From Oceanitalea sp047302425 (GTDB lineage: Bacteria > Actinomycetota > Actinomycetes > Actinomycetales > Actinomycetaceae), in contig NZ_CP154855.1 in assembly GCF_047302425.1 (NCBI RefSeq), positions 3,669,302 through 3,733,301 on the forward strand: 64,000 bases of DNA, given 5' to 3'. Each line of letters begins with the position of its first letter. Position 1 is the first letter of the stretch. A program made the translations under genes and the position numbers. Below, piece by piece: positions 57,166 to 64,000 of this stretch. The notes under the pieces are model-generated. The model worked only from the letters and a program-made list of their open reading frames with translations, had not been told where the DNA came from and did not search any database.

Positions 57166-59021
57166 CGCGCGCCTCCCGGACGCGGCTCGTCACCGGGGGA
57201 CTGGTCGCGGACCCGCTCGGTGCCGAAGGCCTCCGGGCCGGGGTCGCCCGCCGGGTAGGGGTCCTCGGCGTAGACGGCGGGTCCGGAGTCGATGTCGCCG
57301 GAGTGGTAGTCCGCCCCGCCCTCGGAGGGGGCGTCGTCGACGGCGACGGCGACGCTCGCACCACCGCTCACCTCGTCGTCGCTCTCGTCGGCACGGGGCG
57401 GGAACAGCCCGCTCGCGCCGCGCCCGTCCCAGTTGAGCAGGTTGGTGCGCCCGGGCGTCGAGGGCGAGTACGGCGAGGTCTGGCGGTCCTTGAGCGCGTG
57501 GAAGTTCTCCACGGTGGCCGGCACGTCCGCGCCGGAGCCGGTGCCGAAGGGCCCCATCCCGCCCATGCCCGGCCCGCCGTGCACGTCGAGGGAGCAGGCC
57601 ATCTCCTCGAGCTCCCGTGCGATCTCGGCGTGGGTCGAGGGGATGACGTAGCGGTCCTCGTACTTGGCGATGGCGAGGAGCCGGTACATCTCCTCGATCT
57701 CCTCCCCCGTCATGCCGACAGCGGCGGCAGTCTCCTCCTGCGGCTCCTCGCCGAGGTTGATGTCGCGCATGTAGGAGCGCATCGCGGCCAGGCGGCGCAG
57801 CACCCGCTCGACCGGCGCGGTGTCCCCGGCGGTGAAGAGCTCGGCGAGGTACTCGAGCGGGATCCGCATGGTCGACAGCGCCGTGAGGAGGGTCTTGGCG
57901 TCCTCGCCGTCGTTGCCGGAGGCGGTGACGACGTCGACGACGGGGCTCAGCGGCGGGATGTACCAGACCATCGGCAGCGTGCGGTACTCCGGGTGGAGCG
58001 GCAGCGCGACCTCGTAGTCGGTGATGAGCTTCCAGATCGGGGAGTTCTGCGCGGCCTCGATCCAGTCCTCGGGCATGCCCTCGCGGCGGGCCGCGGCGAT
58101 GACCTCGGGGTCGAAGGGGTCGAGGAAGACGCTGCGCTGGGCGGCGAGGAGGTCGTGCTCGTTCGGCGTGGCGGCGGCCTCCGCGACGCGGTCGGCGTCG
58201 TAGAGGACGAGCCCGATGTAGCGCAGGCGGCCCACGCAGGTCTCGGCGCACACGGTGGGCAGGCCGGCCTCGATGCGCGGGTAGCACATCGTGCACTTCT
58301 CGGCCTTGCCGGTCTGGTGGTTGAAGTAGACCTTCTTGTACGGGCAACCGGTGACGCACATGCGCCAGCCGCGGCACTGGTCCTGGTCGACGAGGACGAT
58401 GCCGTCCTCGGCGCGCTTGTACATCGCGCCCGAGGGGCACGAGGCCACGCACGAGGGGTTGAGGCAGTGCTCGCAGATGCGCGGCAGGTAGAACATGAAG
58501 GTCTCTTCGAACTCGGCCTTCACCTGCGTGTTCATCTTCTTGAGGATGGGGTCATCGGCCATCGTCTCGGTCGAGCCGCCGAGCATGTCGTCCCAGTTGG
58601 CCGACCACTTGATGTCGATGTTCTCGCCGGTGAGCAGCGACTTCGGGCGGGCCACCGGGGTGTGCCGCGAGTCCGCCGGCGCGTTGAGCAGCATGTCGTA
58701 CTCGTAGGTCCACGGCTCGTAGTAGTCGTGGATCGTCGGCATCTTCGGGTTCGAGAAGATCGTCGCGAGCTTCTTCGCCCGGCCGCCGGCCTTGAGCTTG
58801 AGCTTCCCGCGGCGGTTGAGCGTCCAGCCGCCCTCCCAGACCTCCTGGTCCTCGTAGGTGCGGGGGTAGCCGAGCCCGGGGCGGGTCTCCACGTTGTTGA
58901 ACCACACGTACTCGGTGCCGGTGCGGTTCGTCCACGCCTGTTTGCACGTGACCGAGCACGTGTGGCACCCGATGCACTTGTCGAGGTTCATCACCATCGA
59001 CATCTGAGCCATGACCCTCAT
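57162..59021 (-). CDS. narH: Nitrate reductase beta subunit NarH with C-terminal extension
   Basis: A 619-residue iron-sulfur subunit. Four Cys clusters are visible: CIGCHTCSVTCKQAW (N-terminus), CEHCLNPSCVASCPSGAMYK, CRGWRMCVTGCPYKKVYFNHQTGKAEKCTMC and the later CAETCVGR, giving three [4Fe-4S] and one [3Fe-4S] center as in known NarH (one Trp in place of a Cys marks the 3Fe site). The last ~70-90 residues, after the canonical end, are acidic and low in structure. AGGAGGT precedes ATG 59021. Electrons pass from NarI to NarG. Confidence 0.92.
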   Translation of the reverse strand: MRVMAQMSMVMNLDKCIGCHTCSVTCKQAWTNRTGTEYVWFNNVETRPGLGYPRTYEDQEVWEGGWTLNRRGKLKLKAGGRAKKLATIFSNPKMPTIHDYYEPWTYEYDMLLNAPADSRHTPVARPKSLLTGENIDIKWSANWDDMLGGSTETMADDPILKKMNTQVKAEFEETFMFYLPRICEHCLNPSCVASCPSGAMYKRAEDGIVLVDQDQCRGWRMCVTGCPYKKVYFNHQTGKAEKCTMCYPRIEAGLPTVCAETCVGRLRYIGLVLYDADRVAEAAATPNEHDLLAAQRSVFLDPFDPEVIAAARREGMPEDWIEAAQNSPIWKLITDYEVALPLHPEYRTLPMVWYIPPLSPVVDVVTASGNDGEDAKTLLTALSTMRIPLEYLAELFTAGDTAPVERVLRRLAAMRSYMRDINLGEEPQEETAAAVGMTGEEIEEMYRLLAIAKYEDRYVIPSTHAEIARELEEMACSLDVHGGPGMGGMGPFGTGSGADVPATVENFHALKDRQTSPYSPSTPGRTNLLNWDGRGASGLFPPRADESDDEVSGGASVAVAVDDAPSEGGADYHSGDIDSGPAVYAEDPYPAGDPGPEAFGTERVRDQSPGDEPRPGGAR

Positions 59022-62000
59022 CAGTACTGCACCTCCTGGCTACGACGGCGGATGACCGTCACCTCGTCCCGCTGGTTGCCCGTGGGCCCCGTGTAGTTGA
59101 AGGCGTACGCCAGCTGGGCGTAGCCCCCGATGAGGTGGCTGGGCTTCATGAGCACCCGGGTGAGGGAGTTGTGGATGCCGCCGCGCTGGCCGGACGTCTC
59201 GGCCACCGGCACGTCGACGACGCGCTCGGTCGCGTGGTGCATGTACACCGTGCCCTCCGGCATGCGGTGGGAGACGACGGCGCGGGCGACGACGACGCCG
59301 TTGCGGTTGTAGGCCTCGATCCACTCGTTGTCCCGCACGCCGATCTTCGCGGCGTCCTGAGGGGACATCCAGATGTTCGACCCGCCGCGGGACAGGGACA
59401 GCATGAAGAGGTTGTCCTGGTACTCGGAGTGGATCGACCACTTCGAGTGCGGCGTGAGGTAGCGGACGGCGACCTCCGCGTGCCCGGCGGCCGCCGGATC
59501 ACCAGTGGGCGTCGTGTCGCCCGGGACGGCGTCACCGTAGAGGCGGTGCATGTCCAGCGGTGGGCGGTAGACGGGCAGCGTCTCGCCCATCTCCTCCATC
59601 CAGTCGTGGTCGAGGTAGAAGTGCATGCGCCCGGTGAGCGTGTGCCAGGGCTTGAGCCGCTCGACGTTGGTGGAGAAGGCGGTGTACCGGCGCCCGCCGG
59701 TCTCCGAGCCGGACCACTCCGGGGAGGTGACGACGCTCGTCGGCCGGGTCTGGGCGTCGGTGAAGGTCACCCGCACCGACTCCGACTCCGCGGCGAGGTC
59801 GGCCAGCCGGGTGCCGGTGCGCTCCTCCATGTCCTCGAAGCCCTGGGTGGCCAGGCGCCCGTTCGTCGTGCCGGACAGTGCGAGGATCGCCTCGATCGCC
59901 TTGGTGTCCTTGTCGAGCGAGGGGCGGCCCTTGGCGATCCCCGAGACGACGCGACCGTTGCGGGCCGCGAGCTCGGCGACCTCCTTGTCCGGCATGAACT
60001 TCACCCCCTTGGTCTGCATGCCGAGGGTGTCGGTGAGCGGGCCGAGGGCGTTGAACTTCGCGAGGATCTTCGTGTAGTCCCGCTCGATGGGGATGAGCTT
60101 TGGCATCGTCACGCCCGGCACGAGAGGAGTCTCCTCCAGCGGCGCGACGGCGCCGTGCGGGGTGGCCAGGGCGTCGGCGGTGTCGTGGTTGAGCGGGGCG
60201 GCGATGACGTCGCGGCGCTCCCCGAGGTGCCCGACGCTGAGCTCGGAGACCTTCGCGGCGAGGTCCTGGAAGATCCGGAAGTCCGTCCGGGTCTGCCACG
60301 GCGGGGCGATCGCCGGGTTGAAGGAGTTGACGAAGGGGTGCATGTCCGTCGTCGAGATGTCGTGCTTCTCGTACCAGGTGGCGGCCGGCAGCACGATGTC
60401 GGAGTAGATCGTCGTCGACGTGTTGCGGAAGTCGATCGTCGTGAGGAGGTCGAGCTTGCCCTCGGCGGCCTCGTCGCGCCACACCATCGACGTCGGTCGG
60501 CGCCCGGGCGGGGACTGCTCGTTGCGCACCGAGGACTCCGCACCGAGGAGGTGCTTGATGAAGTACTCGTTGCCCTTGCCGGACGAGCCGAGGATGTTCG
60601 AGCGCCACACGGTGAGCACCCGGGGGAAGTTCTCCGGGGCGCTCGGGTCCTCGACGGCGTACTTGAGGCGGCCCTCGCGCAGCTCGTCGACGATGTGCTC
60701 GGCGACCTCCTTGCCGGCGGCCTTGGCCTCGTCCGTGAGGTCGAGGGGGTTGCGGTTGAAGGTGGGGAAGCTCGGCACCCAGCCGCGCTTGGTCGCCTCG
60801 ACGAGGGTGTCCGCCGTCGTCATCCCCGCGAGCTTGCCGGTGGCGAGCGGTGAGGTGAGGGTCTGCGCGGGCAGGCCGTCGTAGCGCCACTGCTCGGTGC
60901 CGAGGTACCAGAAGGCGGTGGAGATCATGTGGCGGGTGGGGCGCTGCCAGTCGAGGCCGAAGGCGTACTGCTGGAAGCCGGTGATCGGCCGGACCTTCTC
61001 CTGGCCGACGTAGTGCGCCCAGCCGCCGCCGTTGACGCCCTGGCAGCCGGTGAGCTGCACGAGGGCGATCATCGCGCGGTAGATGGTGTCGGAGTGGAAG
61101 TAGTGGTTGGTGCCGGCGCCCATGACGATCATCGAGCGACCCTTGGAGCGGCGGGCGTTGTCCGCGAACTCCCGGCCGATGCGGATGACGGCGCTGATCG
61201 GCACACCGGACTGCTCGGCGGCCCACGCGGGGGTGCCGGGCTGGGTGGCGTCCTCGTAGCCCTCGGGCCACTCGCCGGGCAGGCCGGGGCGATCCACGCC
61301 GTACTGGGCGAGCAGCAGGTCGAAGACCGTGGTGACGAGGCGCCCGCCGACCTCGCGGACGGGCACACCGCGGCGGAGCACGCCGGTGCCGCCGACGTGG
61401 AGGCCGGCGTCGCCGCTCTCCGCGCCGGGGACGACGTCGAAGCGGGGCAGGAGCACCTCGACGGCGCCGGCGCCCTCGCCCAGGACGGACACGAGCGGGT
61501 CGTGACCCTGCAGGTCGAGGTTCCACTTCCCCTTGCCCTGCTCACCGAAGCGGTCACCCAGGGTGCCGTTCGGGACGAAGGGGGCGCCGTCGTCGTCGAG
61601 CATGACGGTCTTGAAGGCGGCGTTCTCGGTGCCGGCGTGCTCGGGCAGGTCGGCGGCGGTGAGGAACTTGCCCGGGACGTAGGCGCCGTCGCGCTCCTCG
61701 AGGGAGACGAGGAACGGGGAGTCGGTGTAGCGCTTGATGTAGTCGGTGAAGTAGGGCTCGGGCTTGTCGACGTGGAACTCGCGGAGGATGACGTGGCCCA
61801 TGCCCATGGCGAGCGCGCCGTCGGTGCCGGGGTGGACGGCGAGCCACTCGTCGGCGAACTTCGTGTTGTCCGCGTAGTCCGGGGAGATGCCGACGACCTT
61901 CTGGCCGCGGTAGCGCGCCTCGACCATGAAGTGGGCGTCCGGGGTACGGGTCACCGGGATGTTCGAGCCCCACATGATGAGGTAGCCGGCGTCGAACCAG

Positions 62001-62764
62001 TCGGCGGACTCGGGCACGTCGGTCTGGTCCCCGAAGATCTGCGGGGAGGCCATCGGCAGGTCGGCGTACCAGTCGTAGAAGGACAGCACGTTGCCGCCCA
62101 TGAGGGACAGGAAACGCGTGCCGGCGCCGTAGGAGACCTGTGACATCGCGGGGATGACGGTGAAGCCGGCGAGCCGGTCCGGGCCGTACTGCTTGGTCGT
62201 GTAGACGTGCGCGGCGGCCATGATCTCCATGACCTCCTCCCACTGGGCGCGCACGAGGCCGCCGCGCCCGCGGGCCTTCTTGTAGCTGCGCGAGCGCTCG
62301 GGGTCCTCGACGATGTCGGCCCACGCGAGCACGGGGTCACCCAGTCGCGCCTTGGCCTCGCGGTACAGGGCCAGGAGCTTGCCCCGCACGTAGGGGTAGC
62401 GCACCCGCGTGGGCGAGTAGGTGTACCAGCTGAAGGCGGCGCCGCGGGGGCAGCCGCGGGGCTCGTACTCGGGCTTGTCCGGCCCGGTCGTGGGGTAGTC
62501 GGTCTGCTGCGCCTCCCACGTGATGATGCCGTCCTTGACGTACACCTTCCACGAGCAGGAGCCGGTGCAGTTGACCCCGTGGGTGGAGCGGACGACCTTG
62601 TCGTGGCTCCAGCGGTCCCGGTAGAAGGAGTCGCCCTCGCGCCCACCCTTGAGGAAGAGGCGGGACAGGTCCTCCGAGGCCTCACCCCGGCGCAGGAAGG
62701 TGCCGAGCTTGAGCAGCGCGTCGGTGGCCGCCGTCTGCGGCTTCTCCGGTCTCGTCGTCGTCAT
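59021..62764 (-). CDS. narG: Nitrate reductase alpha subunit NarG
   Basis: A 1247-residue molybdopterin oxidoreductase. The N-terminal HGVNCTGSCSW plus PRGCPRGA supply the His/Cys ligands of the FS0 [4Fe-4S] cluster; YDWYADLPMASPQ holds the Asp that coordinates molybdenum, and QTDVPESADWF, WGSNIPVTRTPDAHF, TKFADEWL are cofactor-binding. No Tat signal is seen, so the site faces the cytoplasm, as in membrane-bound NarGHI. AAAGGA precedes ATG 62764. Reduces nitrate to nitrite in anaerobic respiration; length matches the family. Confidence 0.95.
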   Translation of the reverse strand: MTTTRPEKPQTAATDALLKLGTFLRRGEASEDLSRLFLKGGREGDSFYRDRWSHDKVVRSTHGVNCTGSCSWKVYVKDGIITWEAQQTDYPTTGPDKPEYEPRGCPRGAAFSWYTYSPTRVRYPYVRGKLLALYREAKARLGDPVLAWADIVEDPERSRSYKKARGRGGLVRAQWEEVMEIMAAAHVYTTKQYGPDRLAGFTVIPAMSQVSYGAGTRFLSLMGGNVLSFYDWYADLPMASPQIFGDQTDVPESADWFDAGYLIMWGSNIPVTRTPDAHFMVEARYRGQKVVGISPDYADNTKFADEWLAVHPGTDGALAMGMGHVILREFHVDKPEPYFTDYIKRYTDSPFLVSLEERDGAYVPGKFLTAADLPEHAGTENAAFKTVMLDDDGAPFVPNGTLGDRFGEQGKGKWNLDLQGHDPLVSVLGEGAGAVEVLLPRFDVVPGAESGDAGLHVGGTGVLRRGVPVREVGGRLVTTVFDLLLAQYGVDRPGLPGEWPEGYEDATQPGTPAWAAEQSGVPISAVIRIGREFADNARRSKGRSMIVMGAGTNHYFHSDTIYRAMIALVQLTGCQGVNGGGWAHYVGQEKVRPITGFQQYAFGLDWQRPTRHMISTAFWYLGTEQWRYDGLPAQTLTSPLATGKLAGMTTADTLVEATKRGWVPSFPTFNRNPLDLTDEAKAAGKEVAEHIVDELREGRLKYAVEDPSAPENFPRVLTVWRSNILGSSGKGNEYFIKHLLGAESSVRNEQSPPGRRPTSMVWRDEAAEGKLDLLTTIDFRNTSTTIYSDIVLPAATWYEKHDISTTDMHPFVNSFNPAIAPPWQTRTDFRIFQDLAAKVSELSVGHLGERRDVIAAPLNHDTADALATPHGAVAPLEETPLVPGVTMPKLIPIERDYTKILAKFNALGPLTDTLGMQTKGVKFMPDKEVAELAARNGRVVSGIAKGRPSLDKDTKAIEAILALSGTTNGRLATQGFEDMEERTGTRLADLAAESESVRVTFTDAQTRPTSVVTSPEWSGSETGGRRYTAFSTNVERLKPWHTLTGRMHFYLDHDWMEEMGETLPVYRPPLDMHRLYGDAVPGDTTPTGDPAAAGHAEVAVRYLTPHSKWSIHSEYQDNLFMLSLSRGGSNIWMSPQDAAKIGVRDNEWIEAYNRNGVVVARAVVSHRMPEGTVYMHHATERVVDVPVAETSGQRGGIHNSLTRVLMKPSHLIGGYAQLAYAFNYTGPTGNQRDEVTVIRRRSQEVQY

Positions 62765-63993
62765 CGCGTGGTCCTTTCCGTGGTCTGTCGGGAGGCTCGG
62801 CGAACGGGCCACCAGCAGAAGGCGGCGACGCCCAGCGCGCTGATGGCGAGGAGGACGAAGCCCAGGGTGTAGGCGTCGGTCGCGCCGTAGACGGCGCCCA
62901 TGACGAGCGGCGGGAAGAAGCCGCCGAGGCCGCCGGCCGCGCCGACGATGCCGGTCACCGAGCCCACGGTGCCGGGGGGCGCGACCTTGGCGACGAGCGC
63001 GAAGCAGGCGCCGGAGGCGGCACCGAGGGTGGCGGCCAGGGCGAGGAAGGCGACCGTGCCCGCCGGCAGCAGCTGCAGCCGCAGGGCGGCCAGCACCGCC
63101 ATCGCCCCGGCGACGACGAAGCACGCCGTGAGGACCGGGACGGGGTGGAAGCGGTCGGACAGCCAGCCGCCCACGGGGCGGGCGATGACCGCGAGCACGA
63201 TGAACCCGGCGGTGCGGAAGGAGGCGTCGGACCGGTCGAGACCGAAGTCGTTGATGAGGTAGGTCGGCAGGTAGACGCTGAAGGCGACGAAGCCGCCGAA
63301 GCCCATGGCGTAGATGAGCGAGAGCTGGAGGGTGGCGGGGATCTTCAGGGTGTCCCAGGTGCGGCGCAGCATCGAGCCGGTGGCCGCCGGCGGGCGGGCG
63401 GGCGAGTCGCGCAGCAGCACCCAGGCGACGGCGGCGTACACGGCGAGGACGACGGCGACGAGCACGTAGGGCGCGGGGCGGCCGTAGTCGTCGGCGATGC
63501 CGACGGTGGTGAAGGCGGCGACGGCGGTGCCGGCGGTGCCCATCCCGAAGATGCCGAGGGCCAGGCCGCGGCGCGCCGGCGGGTACCAGGCGTTGACGAA
63601 GGGCACGCCGACGGCGAACGCGGTACCGCCGATCCCGAGGAAGAAGCCGCCGATGATGAGCATCGCGAAGCTGTTGGCGACGAAGCCGACGAATAGCGTC
63701 GGAATGATCGTCACGAGGCTGACGGCGGGGAACATCACGCGGGCGCCGAAACGGTCGGTGAGAGCACCGACGGGAATGCGCCCGAGCGAGCCCACGATGA
63801 CCGGGACGGCGACGACGACCGACACCTGGAAGGCGCTGAGCTCGAGCTCACCGCCGTAGGTGTTGCCCAGCGGCGCGATGAGGTTCCAGGCCCAGAAGTT
63901 CACCAGGAAGCCCACGGTGGCCAGGCCGAGCATGAGGCCGGGCGAGCGGGCCGCTCCCTCCGTCGGCTCCGTTGCGACGTCGTCCCTGCTCAC
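62761..63993 (-). CDS. narK: Nitrate/nitrite transporter NarK (MFS)
   Basis: A 410-residue twelve-helix major facilitator of the NarK family: NFWAWNLIAPLGNTYGGELELSAFQ, GRIPVGALTDRFGARVMFP and GLALGIFGMGTAGTAVAAFT are conserved nitrate-porter segments, and NS motifs (GGLGGFFPP) recur. It imports nitrate and/or exports nitrite. GTG 63993 lies seven bases from the window edge, so a longer start cannot be excluded. Coupled to narG by ATGA. Confidence 0.9.
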   Translation of the reverse strand: MSRDDVATEPTEGAARSPGLMLGLATVGFLVNFWAWNLIAPLGNTYGGELELSAFQVSVVVAVPVIVGSLGRIPVGALTDRFGARVMFPAVSLVTIIPTLFVGFVANSFAMLIIGGFFLGIGGTAFAVGVPFVNAWYPPARRGLALGIFGMGTAGTAVAAFTTVGIADDYGRPAPYVLVAVVLAVYAAVAWVLLRDSPARPPAATGSMLRRTWDTLKIPATLQLSLIYAMGFGGFVAFSVYLPTYLINDFGLDRSDASFRTAGFIVLAVIARPVGGWLSDRFHPVPVLTACFVVAGAMAVLAALRLQLLPAGTVAFLALAATLGAASGACFALVAKVAPPGTVGSVTGIVGAAGGLGGFFPPLVMGAVYGATDAYTLGFVLLAISALGVAAFCWWPVRRASRQTTERTTR

Positions 63994-64000
63994 GTGCCCT

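Noticed and set aside
60929..62143. A plus-strand open frame of about 404 codons opposite narG
   Set aside because: Composition is that of antisense GC-rich coding, and narG shows full family conservation over the same bases.

Overview
The window is about 72-73% GC, densely packed and almost free of non-coding space: no gene-free stretch exceeds 300 bases. GTG starts are common and neighbouring genes are often fused by 4-base ATGA/GTGA stop-start overlaps. Gene content points to an Actinomycetota chromosome: a C50 carotenoid cluster with CrtYe/CrtYf cyclases, XPB-type helicase next to a helicase-associated protein, DUF3027, DUF2530, a two-domain-free citrate synthase-like gene beside serC, and narKGHJI. 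The mixture fits a pigmented, facultatively nitrate-respiring member of the Micrococcales; the family or genus is my inference and cannot be fixed from the sequence alone. No tRNA, rRNA, CRISPR, insertion sequence or phage was seen.

Layout. 1-762 is the 3' end of an oligopeptide/nickel-type ABC ATPase. 759-11155 (minus) is one translationally coupled twelve-gene unit: an MmpL exporter, a TspO-like protein, IPP isomerase, crtE-crtB-crtI-crtYe-crtYf-crtEb, a membrane protein, a glycosyltransferase, and last a UV-dimer glycosylase. It is read divergently from a MarR regulator (CrtR-like), and the intergenic space holds two well-formed promoters sharing one perfect palindrome. 11746-17187 carries a citrate-synthase-like pseudoenzyme, serC, heme oxygenase, a SipW-type signal peptidase fused to a degenerate HPt domain with its probable secreted substrate, and a pyridoxine/HMP kinase. 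17237-22457 holds a MarR-controlled MFS exporter, a MetE-like protein, a purine permease and a DUF2530 protein. 22461-29173 is a LacI-controlled sugar ABC importer with a GH3 glycosidase. 29174-32631 contains an FG-GAP repeat protein, an MFS transporter, DUF3027 and an extended cold-shock protein. 32802-38535 is an SseB-domain protein, an XPB-associated protein and XPB helicase. 38593-45960 has an oxidoreductase, an NrtR-like regulator, a TPM-domain protein with PspA, a NYN nuclease-like protein and an amidohydrolase. 46016-48144 is a two-component system; 48377-49249 is an AbiEi/DUF559 protein. 49237-52266 is a molybdate importer (modABC plus a HTH-MOP protein), 52316-55604 a sugar ABC importer without ATPase, and 55685-63993 the complete narKGHJI nitrate respiration operon.

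How parts fit. The crt operon combines isoprenoid supply (Idi, CrtE), C50 pigment synthesis, probable export or membrane placement (MmpL), glycosylation and UV repair, which reads as a photoprotection unit. The molybdate importer lies just before the molybdenum-dependent nitrate reductase. Both sugar importers lack an ATPase, which fits the actinobacterial habit of sharing one MsiK-type ATPase encoded elsewhere. The most unusual items are the signal peptidase-HPt fusion with the phospho-accepting His lost, the citrate synthase homologue lacking all three catalytic residues, the compact crt/crtR promoter-operator with a predicted leaderless GTG start, and a pair of related intergenic inverted-repeat elements of nearly equal size.
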